Assembly (NCBI RefSeq): GCF_004570975.1
Contig: NZ_SPPC01000001.1
Location: 1 to 64,000 of the forward strand
DNA from: Barnesiella sp. WM24
GTDB lineage: Bacteria > Bacteroidota > Bacteroidia > Bacteroidales > Muribaculaceae
Length of the DNA: 64,000 nt
Direction: 5' to 3'
Shown: positions 35,607 to 44,636 of the stretch, in pieces
Layout of the letters: each line of letters opens with the position of its first letter
Numbering within the stretch: position 1 is the stretch's first letter
Position numbers and translations under genes: made by a program
Notes under the pieces: generated by a model
What the model saw: the letters and a program-made list of their open reading frames with translations, nothing else
The model's database searches: none
What the model was told of the DNA's origin: nothing

Positions 35607-36890
35607 TCATGTGTTGAGCATGGTGAGGAGGTCGGCGACTACGAAGGTGCTGCCGCCGATGAATATGGTGTCGGATGGAGAGGCGGCGGAACGGGCGGCG
35701 GCATAAGCCTCGCCTACTGTCGGGTAAGCAGCCCCTTTCAATCCCAGCGCACCGGCATTTTCCGCCAGCACCTTTTCATCGAGGGCGCGGGCTATCGATG
35801 CGCGTGTAAAGTAATAGCGCGCGTCGGCAGGGAGCATTTTCAATATGGAGGTCACGTCTTTGTCGTTGACAAATCCTATCACTACATGTTTCACGCCGGG
35901 CGACGCATCAAGCTGTCGTGCAAGATATTGCCATCCGCCGGTATTATGACCTGTGTCACATACGGTAAACGGGGCTTCACTGATGCGCATCCAGCGCCCC
36001 ATCAGTCCGGTCATTGAGCACACCTCTGCAAAACCTTTCCTTACGTCGCGGTCATCGATGTGCCATCCGGCTTTACGCAGTTCATCGACAGCCACCATTA
36101 TAGTGGCAGCATTTTTGGGCTGACACTCGCCGGAAAGCGCGCCGGTAATGTCGCCGAATGGAGTATCGCGATAGAGAATGTCGCCATCCACAGCCACAGC
36201 CGCGGAGTAAAGCGTCTCGTCGTCGGCATAGCGCACAGGCGCACCTACCGATTCAGCCTTTACCGCAAACACCTCTCTTACATCGCCCTCCGACTCCCCT
36301 ATCACCACCGGGACACCCGGCTTTATTATGCCTGCCTTTTCCGACGCTATAGCCGGGAGCGTGTCACCGAGAAACTGGGTGTGGTCCTTCGAGATATTTG
36401 TAATCACCGATAGGCAGGGACTGATGATATTGGTGCTGTCAAGCCTGCCGCCGAGCCCCACCTCTATCACCGCCACATCGACCTTTGCCTTTGCAAAGTA
36501 TTCAAACGCCATGACCATCGTGAGCTCGAAAAACGATGGCGACTTGTCAAATCCAAGCTTCATGTAGCGCTCCACAAATCCGGTCACCTCCTCGCGCGGA
36601 ATCATCTTGCCGTCGACACGGATGCGCTCGCGGAAATCGACAAGATGGGGCGATGTGTAAAGTCCGGTCCTGTAGCCTGCCGCCTGTAGTATCGCCGCCA
36701 AGGTGTGGGCGGTAGAGCCTTTGCCGTTAGTGCCGCCTACATGGATTGTCTTATATAAGTCCTGCGGGTTGCCGAATGTCGCGGCAAGCGCGATCGATGT
36801 GTCAAGCCCCGGCTTATAGGCAGGTGCGCCTACACGCTGAAACATAGGCAGCTGAGTGTACAGGAAGTCAATAGCCTGGTCGTAGGTCAT
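35607..36890 (-). CDS. folC: Folylpolyglutamate/dihydrofolate synthase
   Basis: This Mur-ligase-like enzyme adds glutamate to (dihydro)folate or dihydropteroate. The 427-residue protein has the P-loop VGGTNGKGSTAHTLA, SPHLVDFRERIRVDG, and the EVGLGGRLDSTNI and CDTGHNTGGW blocks. The ATG at 36890 was chosen: it lies just after the stop of the chromate transporter gene (36892), whereas the longer frame to 36923 would overlap that gene. It is the last gene of a chrA-chrA-folC operon. Confidence 0.93.
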   Translation of the reverse strand: MTYDQAIDFLYTQLPMFQRVGAPAYKPGLDTSIALAATFGNPQDLYKTIHVGGTNGKGSTAHTLAAILQAAGYRTGLYTSPHLVDFRERIRVDGKMIPREEVTGFVERYMKLGFDKSPSFFELTMVMAFEYFAKAKVDVAVIEVGLGGRLDSTNIISPCLSVITNISKDHTQFLGDTLPAIASEKAGIIKPGVPVVIGESEGDVREVFAVKAESVGAPVRYADDETLYSAAVAVDGDILYRDTPFGDITGALSGECQPKNAATIMVAVDELRKAGWHIDDRDVRKGFAEVCSMTGLMGRWMRISEAPFTVCDTGHNTGGWQYLARQLDASPGVKHVVIGFVNDKDVTSILKMLPADARYYFTRASIARALDEKVLAENAGALGLKGAAYPTVGEAYAAARSAASPSDTIFIGGSTFVVADLLTMLNT

Positions 36891-36891
36891 G

Positions 36892-37419
36892 TCAATAGAG
36901 TATAAGCCCCGCCACACCGGCAAGGCAGATTATAAATATGGGGTGAATTCTGGTGAAATATACAAGACAGAACGATGCTGCACAGATGATTATGCTTATC
37001 GAATTGTCGGGAAAGTTCTGACGGTTCATCAGCAGCAGTGCCGCCGAGGCGATAAGCCCTATCACGACAGGGCGCAGACCGGCAAATATGCCTTTTATCG
37101 CAACGGAGTCTTTGTGGCGGCGTATGAAATGGCTCGCATAAAGCACCAGCAGAAACGAAGGCAGCATCACGGTCACGGTGGCGACAATAGAGCCCCACAC
37201 ACTGCCGGTGACGACATAGCCTATGTAAGTGGCGCTGTTTATGCCTATCGGGCCCGGGGTCATCTGCGAGATTGCCACGATGTCGGTAAACATCTGCTCG
37301 GTAATCCACCCGGGCGTCACGACTTCGCGCTCTATCAGGGCAAGCATAGCGTAACCGCCGCCAAAGCCGAAAAGACCGATTTTCAGGTATGCCCATATGA
37401 GTTTAAGATATACGCTCAT
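36892..37419 (-). CDS. Chromate transporter, second half-protein
   Basis: This is a 175-residue ChrA half-size membrane protein. The family motif FGFGGGYAMLALIEREVV is at about residues 15-32, with ITEQMFTDIVAISQMTPGPIGINSATYIGY after it, and about five helices in all. It pairs with the upstream half-protein, which overlaps its start (ATGA). Half-size ChrA proteins act as pairs. The native substrate in a gut anaerobe is uncertain. Confidence 0.9.
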   Translation of the reverse strand: MSVYLKLIWAYLKIGLFGFGGGYAMLALIEREVVTPGWITEQMFTDIVAISQMTPGPIGINSATYIGYVVTGSVWGSIVATVTVMLPSFLLVLYASHFIRRHKDSVAIKGIFAGLRPVVIGLIASAALLLMNRQNFPDNSISIIICAASFCLVYFTRIHPIFIICLAGVAGLILY

Positions 37420-38018
37420 TGTTCATCCTCCTTTCCTTCATTCTTTTCACCGGCGGCCGCCTTGCCCTTTTCAAGCAGCTTCTGCTGACGCGACAGCCAC
37501 AGGTAGCCACACAGACCGCCCAGCACGATAAACACGATGGGGTTCCATCCGAAGTAAATAAGCGCCGCCACAATAACGGGTATCCACACAGTCTTCCACG
37601 ATATGCCGGCTGCCTTTGCCGATGTTATCACAGGGGCAATGATGAGGGCCACCACGCAGGGACGGATGCCCATGAATATCCTTGACACCACGGAATTGTT
37701 TTTTATGATGTCGGGAGTCAGGAAGATGGCGATGGCAAGGATGATGAGAAACGATGGCAGTATCGTGCCGAGAGCCGCGACAGCGCTTCCCTTGAAGCCG
37801 CGCAACTTGTCGCCGATGGAGACCGATATGTTGACGGCAAGTATGCCGGGCAGTGACTGCGAGATGGCAAGCAAGTCGAGAAATTCCTCCCGCGAAATCC
37901 AGTGATGCTTGTCGACAATCTCACGCTCGATGATGGAAATCATAGCCCATCCGCCGCCAAATGTAAAAGCTCCGATTTTGAGAAATGTCGTGAAGAGTTG
38001 CAGATAAATCTTATCCAT
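37416..38018 (-). CDS. Chromate transporter, first half-protein
   Basis: This is a ~200-residue ChrA half-protein: FTFGGGWAMISIIEREIV near the N terminus, then LDLLAISQSLPGILAVNISVSIG, several helices, and a charged C-terminal tail (KAAAGEKNEGKEDEQ). The start is the ATG at 38018, ~60 nt below a TAACTTTG -7 box; the longer ORF start (38048) is less likely. It is coupled to the second half by a 4-nt overlap. Confidence 0.9.
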   Translation of the reverse strand: MDKIYLQLFTTFLKIGAFTFGGGWAMISIIEREIVDKHHWISREEFLDLLAISQSLPGILAVNISVSIGDKLRGFKGSAVAALGTILPSFLIILAIAIFLTPDIIKNNSVVSRIFMGIRPCVVALIIAPVITSAKAAGISWKTVWIPVIVAALIYFGWNPIVFIVLGGLCGYLWLSRQQKLLEKGKAAAGEKNEGKEDEQ

Positions 38019-38078
38019 AATGCAATATAGTGTTTTGAAATAAGACACGAGACACCGGCTTCATGTTTATTCCGACCG

Positions 38079-38086
38079 CAAAGTTA
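38079..38086 (-). promoter_or_regulatory. -7 box of the chromate transporter-folC operon
   Basis: TAACTTTG on the minus strand is a full consensus match about 60 bp before the ATG at 38018. Confidence 0.5.
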
Positions 38087-38189
38087 CACATTTTTTCACA
38101 ATCACAAGCCATGCCCGGATAATCCATGTTTAGCCGTGGAATCATAGCCACAAGGGGGATATATTGCGGTGAACCGCGTGAAATGAAAA

Positions 38190-38231
38190 GTTTCCGGAGC
38201 TGCCGCTGTCAATGGCGACTGCTCCGGAAAC
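38190..38231 (-). terminator. Terminator of malQ
   Basis: An 11-bp perfect inverted repeat (38190-38200 with 38221-38231) lies about 25 bp after the malQ stop, with a CTTTTC tract on the minus strand. A further small GCGGT/ACCGC hairpin sits nearby at 38167-38178. Confidence 0.7.
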
Positions 38232-38256
38232 CTATAATCTTAAATCAAAACCTGTG

Positions 38257-40935
38257 TCAGCGACCTGTCGACTTTATCTTATCGCGCAGATAGTCGTTGA
38301 ACTCCGAGGCGTCAAGAAGCTCTTCAACGGTGAGGTGCATGCGGTAGCGCCAGTAATGGCGCGGATTTGCCGGAATATTAATCAACTCCTCGCGCGGATC
38401 CTCACGGCGAAGCGAACCATTGATTGACAGCCAGTCCTGAAGCGGGAATATCGCCAGCATAGAGGGCGACTGCAGGTTAAGGGTTATAATCTTGTCGCAT
38501 ATCCAGGGCTCGGCATACTGAGGCGCCGCTCCCTGCTCGTGGAGCATATTGTTGTAATAGTGCTGGGTGACATCACGGTTTTCTTCCCACCACTGGCGAA
38601 TACCGCCCATGTCATGGGTCGAAGTGGTGCAGACAGAGAGGTAGGGATAAGTCCATGTATTGCCAAACTCAGCCGCCGGGTCTTTTGGCATGCGCTGTAT
38701 CTCAAGCGACAGCATCTGAAGCTGCGACATCACGGCGGGCACACAGTCGGGAATCATGCCGAGATCCTCGGCACAAGTGAGCATCGAGGTCGACCCGATA
38801 AGCGGGGGGAGCTTCCACATAGCCTTGCCATACCAGAAATCGTTGTGACGGTGGTAATAGAAGTCATTATACAGCCTGTTGAAACACCAGCGCTCATAAT
38901 CGGTAAGCGAGCGGTAGATATAGGTGTACTGAGCGGAGATGCGCGGATGATACTTGCCTTTCTCATAGGGATCTTCAATGAAGAGCACCTCGTCGACAAG
39001 TCCCATGAGCGCATTGCTGAGCTTGTCATTTTTCTCCGATTTTTCTTCCTGAGCGAAATAGTCGGCAATCTTGCGCTGGGTGTCAAACTCGTCACGCAGC
39101 TTGTATCTGCCATAGCCGACATTGATGAGGAAGCGACGTTTTGCCTCGTCAGTGTATTCGCCGAAGAAATCGTAAAGGAAGTAATCCATGATAAACGGCG
39201 TTGTCTGCAGGTCGACGTCAAGCCAGAAGTCATAATTGTTGCGCAGCTCGTCGGGAGTGAACGGCAACGCCGGATTGAAGATGCCGAGAAGTCCGTGAAG
39301 GGCATTCATCGGTATCTGCCATATGCGGAAAAATCCAAGCACATGGTCGATGCGGTAGGCGTCAAAATACTCCGACATCTTGCGGAAACGTGACTTCCAC
39401 CATGCAAATCCGTCTTTGCTCATCTCTTCCCAGTTGTAGGTGGGGAAGCCCCAGTTCTGTCCGAGCACAGAGAAGTCATCGGGCGGCGCACCCGCCTGAC
39501 AGTCCATATTGAACAGGCGCGGGTCAATCCAGGCGTCGGCCGAATCGCGCGAGATGCCGATAGGTATATCGCCCTTGAACGCCACACCATGCTCGCCGGC
39601 ATAGCGGTGGACCTCACGCATCTGCTTGTCAAGATGATACTGAATGTAGTACACGTAGTTTATATCGTCATGATGCTCATTGACAAAGGCGGCAACCTTG
39701 CCGGCATCGTAGACAGCATATTCGCCCCACTTGCCAAATTCCGGAGTGCCGTTAAGGTCACGCAACACACAGAATGCAGCATAGGGAGTAAGCCACGAGG
39801 CATTGTTAGCGACAAATTCCCTGAAGTCGGCCGACTCCAGAGTCTTGCCGCCTTCCTGACGGAATATCTCGCGGGTGAACTCATTTTTTGCGTTGTTGAC
39901 ACGCTCATAGTCGACCTGAGGCAAGGAATTAAGCTCTACCCTGAGGTCGTCGAAATACTTCTGGCGGGCCTCATCCTTCAGCCGTCCGAGCTCGCTGAGT
40001 CTCAGATACATCGGGTGGAGAGCAAAAGTGGAGTTGGCGTTATAGGGATAAGAGTCAGTCCATGTGTGGGTCATGGTCGTGTCATTGATGGGAAGTATCT
40101 GCAGAAACTTCTGTCCGGTCAAAGCCGCCCAGTCGACCATCTTCTTCAGGTCAAAGAAGTCGCCGACACCGAAGTCATCCTCGCTTCTTACCGAGAATAC
40201 AGGTATAGCCACACCTGCACAATGCCATGCCGGGCGCGAGTTGACAAAGCGCAACCCGTTAATCAGCAGCGCCGAGTTCTTATGTTCAGGAATTATATTC
40301 ATCACCCTGTTGTCACCGCCTTCCCAGGCAAGCACCTTACGGGTGAGACGGTCAAGGATGACAAACTTGTAGCTGAAAGGCAGGTGGACATCGTTCAATG
40401 GCAACACCACGTTCCACACCGGAAACGAAGCGTCGCTCATCACAATCGCGTTTTCGGGATTCCACGCGCCGAGTGACTCGTCGTCGCCACATATGGCAAG
40501 CACCTCGTCGCTGCCTACCATAGGCGCGGCAACAGAAATCGAGATCGAACCGCCAAAGGTCACATCGGCGGCTGCGCGGTCATCGCGACGGTTGATACAG
40601 TCGATAAACACCGAAGAATAATATGGCTTGTCAATCGGTTGATCCTGCCATAGGTCATAAATCTCATAACCGCCCGCTCCGGAACCGGGCACAAACCGGT
40701 GAGGAGCGCCCCACTCATGGCGTTCGCCGCCATTTTCATGACGCACGATATAGTAGTAGTCAAACTCGCCGGCATCATCGGGGATTTCCACGTCAAGAGT
40801 CCATTTAGACAGGCCCGACTGCTGAAGCTTTACGGCACGCGATTCATCACCACCGCCGAGACCGGGCACAGTGCCGCATATATAAAGCGACTCACCCCAG
40901 TTGGTGCGGTAATCAATGTTGAAATTCAGTTTCAT
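38257..40935 (-). CDS. malQ: 4-alpha-glucanotransferase with two CBM20 domains
   Basis: This is an 892-residue GH77 enzyme that transfers maltooligosaccharide segments (amylomaltase). Two N-terminal CBM20 starch-binding domains (about 1-110 and 125-235, both with a YKF/YYY-type core) precede the catalytic domain (about 260-870). The catalytic Asp nucleophile lies in YRIDHVLGFFRIW, the acid/base Glu in CAEDLGMIP, and the transition-state Asp in TSTHDMGG. The CBM20 pair and large size resemble plant DPE2 and the Bacteroidota MalQ form rather than E. coli MalQ. No signal peptide is seen, so action is cytoplasmic. It is single-gene, with a terminator after it. Confidence 0.94.
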   Translation of the reverse strand: MKLNFNIDYRTNWGESLYICGTVPGLGGGDESRAVKLQQSGLSKWTLDVEIPDDAGEFDYYYIVRHENGGERHEWGAPHRFVPGSGAGGYEIYDLWQDQPIDKPYYSSVFIDCINRRDDRAAADVTFGGSISISVAAPMVGSDEVLAICGDDESLGAWNPENAIVMSDASFPVWNVVLPLNDVHLPFSYKFVILDRLTRKVLAWEGGDNRVMNIIPEHKNSALLINGLRFVNSRPAWHCAGVAIPVFSVRSEDDFGVGDFFDLKKMVDWAALTGQKFLQILPINDTTMTHTWTDSYPYNANSTFALHPMYLRLSELGRLKDEARQKYFDDLRVELNSLPQVDYERVNNAKNEFTREIFRQEGGKTLESADFREFVANNASWLTPYAAFCVLRDLNGTPEFGKWGEYAVYDAGKVAAFVNEHHDDINYVYYIQYHLDKQMREVHRYAGEHGVAFKGDIPIGISRDSADAWIDPRLFNMDCQAGAPPDDFSVLGQNWGFPTYNWEEMSKDGFAWWKSRFRKMSEYFDAYRIDHVLGFFRIWQIPMNALHGLLGIFNPALPFTPDELRNNYDFWLDVDLQTTPFIMDYFLYDFFGEYTDEAKRRFLINVGYGRYKLRDEFDTQRKIADYFAQEEKSEKNDKLSNALMGLVDEVLFIEDPYEKGKYHPRISAQYTYIYRSLTDYERWCFNRLYNDFYYHRHNDFWYGKAMWKLPPLIGSTSMLTCAEDLGMIPDCVPAVMSQLQMLSLEIQRMPKDPAAEFGNTWTYPYLSVCTTSTHDMGGIRQWWEENRDVTQHYYNNMLHEQGAAPQYAEPWICDKIITLNLQSPSMLAIFPLQDWLSINGSLRREDPREELINIPANPRHYWRYRMHLTVEELLDASEFNDYLRDKIKSTGR

Positions 40936-41103
40936 GTTTTATCGGTATTTTGTTTATCGCTATATAATTTTATCACAGTGCTGTAAAGTTACTGAGTTTT
41001 TCACAATTACAGCTCCTTTTTCTCTACTTTTTTTGTAGATGCGCCAATTATTCAGCCGTATTCAGCCGTGAACAATCGAAACGCGTCAACCCGCCAAGTA
41101 AAA

Positions 41104-41138
41104 AAGAGCCTAAAGGGTCATAAACCCTTTAAGCTCTT
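41104..41138 (-). terminator. Terminator of the class II RNR gene
   Basis: Nested arms AAGAGC/GCTCTT and AAAGGG/CCCTTT form a strong stem over 41104-41138, ~25 bp after the stop of the minus-strand nrdJ gene. A T-rich tract follows on the minus strand. Confidence 0.8.
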
Positions 41139-41163
41139 CTATTGTCTTATCGGTTATTCATTG

Positions 41164-43731
41164 TTATCCGCATTTTGATGTGCCGCAGGAAGTGCATATA
41201 AGACACCCTTCCTGATATATCAGGGTCTCGTTGCCACAGTTGGGGCAGCACTGACCGCTTGCCTTGGTCCCGTTGGGAAGATATTTTTTAAGGGCACGCT
41301 CGACACCCATCTTCCACGTATTAATCGACTGGCTGTCAAGCTCAAGACTACTTACAAGCTTGAGTACCTGCGGAATAGGCATGCCATAGCGCAACACACC
41401 CGATATGAGCTTCGCGTAGTTCCAGTATTCAGGATTGAACTTGTCGGAAAGACCCTCTATCGTGGTCTTGTAGCCGCGCTTGTTGATAAACTGGAAGTCG
41501 TAGCGCTTGTTGCCGCGCTCATCGACCGCCTTTATTATCTTGCCGTGGGTCACGCTTTTGGGGCAGAATATGCCATCCTCATCATCGGCAAGACCGGTAA
41601 ATATCTCATAGGGCTGACCGTCGACAAGACCCACGAACGCAATCCACTTCTCCTTGTTGTTCTGGAAGCGCACTACATCAGCCTCCAGCTCGACCGGACG
41701 CTTGACAACATGCGCGTCGTCAATCTTTATCTTTTCGGCAGGCTTGTCAGACTTCTTCTCTACCGACACAAGCACTCCCGAGCGCGAACCGTCACGATAC
41801 ACCGTACAGCCCTTGCATCCGGAGCGCCAAGCCTCGACATAAAGACGGTTGACAAGCTCCTCGGTGACATCGGAGGGAAGGTTGATTGTAACGGAAATCG
41901 AGTGGTCGACCCACTTCTGAACCCTACCCTGCATCTTTACCTTCTCCAGCCAGTCTACATCGGCTGAAGTAGCCTTGTTATAGGGCGACTGAGCCACGAG
42001 AGCGTCAAGCTCTTCCTGTGTATAGGAGTCCTTGCGCGTGATGCCGTTTACATCCATCCATGTGAGGAATTTAGGATGATACACGATAAACTCCTCAAAG
42101 GCGTCGCCCGACTCGTCGACATAATCGATGCGCACATCGGGGTCATTGGGATTAACCTTGCGGCGACGCTTATAGACAGGCATAAACACCGGTTCGATGC
42201 CTGAAGTAGTGCGTGTCATAAGGCTCGTAGTACCGGTCGGGGCAATTGTCAGGCAGGCGATGTTGCGTCGTCCATTTTTTACCATCTCTTCATAAAGAGA
42301 GGGATCGGCATCCCTCATGCGGGCAATAAACGGATTATCTTTTTCGCGCGATGCATCAAACACCTCAAACGCTCCTCGCTCTGAAGCCATGACCACCGAT
42401 GAGCGATATGCCGCGAGGGCAAGCTCACGATGAACCTGCTCAGAGAAAGCGGTAGCTTCCGGAGTGCCGTAACGCAGCCCGAGAGCGGCTATCATGTCGC
42501 CTTCCGCGGTAGTACCAACTCCGGTGCGTCGTCCCTTGAGTGTCTTCGCGCGTATTTTTTCCCAGAGATGACGCTCGGTCTGCTTCACTTCAGCCGATTC
42601 GGGGTCGGAGTCAATCTTTGCGAGTATGGTGTCAATCTTCTCCATCTCCAGGTCGATTATATCGTCCATTATACGCTGCGCCTTGGCGATGTGACTGCGG
42701 AAAAGCCCGAAGTCAAACTCGGCGTCTTCCGTAAACGGGTTGTTGACATAGCTGTAAAGGTTGACCGCGAGCAGTCGGCAACTGTCGTAAGGGCAGAGAG
42801 GGATTTCGCCACAAGGATTGGTAGAAATTGTCCTGAATCCGAGGTCGGCATAGCAATCGGGCACAGATTCACGGGTGATAGTGTCCCAGAACAGCACCCC
42901 CGGCTCAGCCGACTTCCATGCATTATGCACAATCTTTCCCCATATAGCCGCAGCGTCGACCTCCTTTGTCACAATCGGCTCCGAGCTGCCGTCGACGGGA
43001 TAAGTCTGCATATAAGGCTTGCCGTCGACAGCCGCCTGCATGAACTCATCGTCAATGCGGACCGACACATTGGCGCCGGTCACCTTACCCTCGGTCATCT
43101 TGGCATCGATAAACGCCTCGCTGTCGGGATGCTTGATGCTGACCGTCATCATCAACGCGCCGCGTCTGCCATCCTGCGCCACCTCGCGGGTAGAGTTGGA
43201 ATACCGCTCCATGAACGGCACGAGTCCTGTAGAGGTAAGAGCGGAGTTTTTCACAGGAGTGCCTTTAGGGCGTATGTGGCTGAGGTCATGCCCTACACCG
43301 CCGCGGCGCTTCATGAGCTGCACCTGCTCCTCGTCAATCTTCATTATGCCACCGTAAGAATCGGGGCCGCCGTCAAGCCCGACTACAAAGCAGTTGCTCA
43401 ACGACCCTACCTGAAGATGATTGCCGATTCCTGTCATGGGGCTGCCCTGCGGCACTATATACCGGAAATCCTTCATAAGGTCAAAGACCTCATCCTCACT
43501 CATAGGATTAGGATAATTGCTCTCTATGCGGGCGACCTCACGCGCAAGACGGCGGTGCATGTCGTCGGGAGTCTTTTCAAACAGGTTTCCGAATGAATCC
43601 TTCAGTGCATATTTTGTAACCCATACACGAGCCGCAAGCTCGTCTCCGTCAAAGTATCTAACCGAGGCATCATAAGCCTCATCATAAGTATATGTGATAT
43701 TTTCCACGAGGTGATAATTTTTATATTCCAA
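41164..43731 (-). CDS. nrdJ: Adenosylcobalamin-dependent ribonucleotide reductase
   Basis: This class II RNR makes deoxyribonucleotides without oxygen. The ~855-residue protein has SNCFVVGLDGGPDS (active-site Cys), NPCGEIPL (the radical-site region) and the phosphate-binding APTGTTSLMTRT. It ends in a zinc-ribbon-like tail with paired cysteines (CCPNCG, then CLICTSCGTSKCG). No ATG fits the N terminus: the longest frame starts at a TTG (43731) beside a -7 box, and a GTG at 43707 is the alternative. It is monocistronic, and I see no cobalamin riboswitch in the short leader. Confidence 0.93.
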   Translation of the reverse strand: MEYKNYHLVENITYTYDEAYDASVRYFDGDELAARVWVTKYALKDSFGNLFEKTPDDMHRRLAREVARIESNYPNPMSEDEVFDLMKDFRYIVPQGSPMTGIGNHLQVGSLSNCFVVGLDGGPDSYGGIMKIDEEQVQLMKRRGGVGHDLSHIRPKGTPVKNSALTSTGLVPFMERYSNSTREVAQDGRRGALMMTVSIKHPDSEAFIDAKMTEGKVTGANVSVRIDDEFMQAAVDGKPYMQTYPVDGSSEPIVTKEVDAAAIWGKIVHNAWKSAEPGVLFWDTITRESVPDCYADLGFRTISTNPCGEIPLCPYDSCRLLAVNLYSYVNNPFTEDAEFDFGLFRSHIAKAQRIMDDIIDLEMEKIDTILAKIDSDPESAEVKQTERHLWEKIRAKTLKGRRTGVGTTAEGDMIAALGLRYGTPEATAFSEQVHRELALAAYRSSVVMASERGAFEVFDASREKDNPFIARMRDADPSLYEEMVKNGRRNIACLTIAPTGTTSLMTRTTSGIEPVFMPVYKRRRKVNPNDPDVRIDYVDESGDAFEEFIVYHPKFLTWMDVNGITRKDSYTQEELDALVAQSPYNKATSADVDWLEKVKMQGRVQKWVDHSISVTINLPSDVTEELVNRLYVEAWRSGCKGCTVYRDGSRSGVLVSVEKKSDKPAEKIKIDDAHVVKRPVELEADVVRFQNNKEKWIAFVGLVDGQPYEIFTGLADDEDGIFCPKSVTHGKIIKAVDERGNKRYDFQFINKRGYKTTIEGLSDKFNPEYWNYAKLISGVLRYGMPIPQVLKLVSSLELDSQSINTWKMGVERALKKYLPNGTKASGQCCPNCGNETLIYQEGCLICTSCGTSKCG

Positions 43732-43733
43732 TG

Positions 43734-43741
43734 CAAAGATA
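43734..43741 (-). promoter_or_regulatory. -7 box of nrdJ
   Basis: The minus strand reads TATCTTTG, with a TTG 22 bp further upstream. The predicted start near 43728 lies inside the longest nrdJ frame, which favours the GTG at 43707 or a leaderless TTG start. Confidence 0.5.
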
Positions 43742-43798
43742 CGCTTTTAAAATCGTAAATTCGCAAAATAATTACAAATCTACAAACAGTCATAGACA

Positions 43799-44554
43799 AT
43801 GGATATAGACCAGTATTTTTCAAGCCGGCGCACAGTGCGCCGCTACACGTCGAAGGAAGTCGAGCCGGCATTGCTGACCAGGATGTTGGACGAGGCCGCC
43901 CATGCGCCTAACACAGGCAACATGCAGCTTTACTCAGTGATTGTGACACGCTCGGAAGAGGGCAAGAAGCGACTCGCGCCGCTACACTTCAACCAGCCGT
44001 CAGTGACCGGATGCAGCGTCCTGCTGACATTCTGCATTGACGTAAACAGGTTCAATCTTTGGTGTAAGGAGGGTGAAGCCGATGCCGCCTTTGACAATCT
44101 CCAGATGTTTCTTGCCGGAGCCATCGATGCATCCATCTTCGCACAACAGTTTAACACTATAGCAGAGATGAACGGACTCGGATGCTGCTATCTTGGCACA
44201 ACCGCCTACAATGCCCCCCGGATTGCAGAGGAACTGAAACTGCCTGACGGAGTGGTGCCGCTCATCACGCTTACCGTAGGATACCCCGACGGAGAATCAC
44301 CTCTCTCCGACCGTCTTCCTGTCGAGGCAATCATCCACGAGGGCGAATACCGCCAGTATACCGGCTCGCAGATAAGAGAGATTTATGCCACACAGGAGGC
44401 CCGCGACGACAGCCGCCGATTTATAGCTGAAAACGGCAAGTCGACGCTCGCGCAGGTATTTGCCGAGGTACGCTACCCGAGAGCCACTAACGAGGCTTTC
44501 TCCAAGACCCTTCAGGAATACCTTGACGCCACATATCTAAACAGGCAGAAATAA
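43799..44554 (+). CDS. NADPH-dependent flavin oxidoreductase (nitroreductase family)
   Basis: This is a 251-residue FMN enzyme of the NfsA/FRP type. It opens with SSRRTVRRYTSKEV (FMN phosphate contacts), has HAPNTGNMQLYSVIV, and GLGCCYLGTTAYNAPRIAEEL in the second half, where the family binds FMN. The likely role is reduction of quinones, flavins or nitro compounds in the cytoplasm. It is monocistronic with a strong terminator after it. The physiological substrate is unknown. Confidence 0.9.
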   Translation: MDIDQYFSSRRTVRRYTSKEVEPALLTRMLDEAAHAPNTGNMQLYSVIVTRSEEGKKRLAPLHFNQPSVTGCSVLLTFCIDVNRFNLWCKEGEADAAFDNLQMFLAGAIDASIFAQQFNTIAEMNGLGCCYLGTTAYNAPRIAEELKLPDGVVPLITLTVGYPDGESPLSDRLPVEAIIHEGEYRQYTGSQIREIYATQEARDDSRRFIAENGKSTLAQVFAEVRYPRATNEAFSKTLQEYLDATYLNRQK

Positions 44555-44579
44555 TCACGCAGAACACTATCATAAATCA

Positions 44580-44617
44580 CGAGGGGCGCGAAATATTTCG
44601 CGCCCCTCGATGTTTTT
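44580..44617 (+). terminator. Strong (possibly bidirectional) terminator
   Basis: A perfect 30-bp palindrome (44580-44609) of GC-rich arms is followed by TTTTTT. It sits between the convergent nitroreductase and M16 genes and could stop both. Confidence 0.9.
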
Positions 44618-44636
44618 TATCTTGTCAGAAACCCCG

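Noticed and set aside
35580-36017. 145-codon plus-strand frame opposite folC
   Set aside because: It is a complementary-strand shadow of folC with no recognisable product.
38539-39393. 284-codon frame opposite malQ, and the 295- and 388-codon frames opposite malQ and nrdJ
   Set aside because: They lie fully within conserved genes on the other strand and read as codon-bias shadows.
41040-41070. Short tandem repeat ATTCAGCCGT twice before nrdJ terminator
   Set aside because: Only two copies in an intergenic gap; no sign of function.
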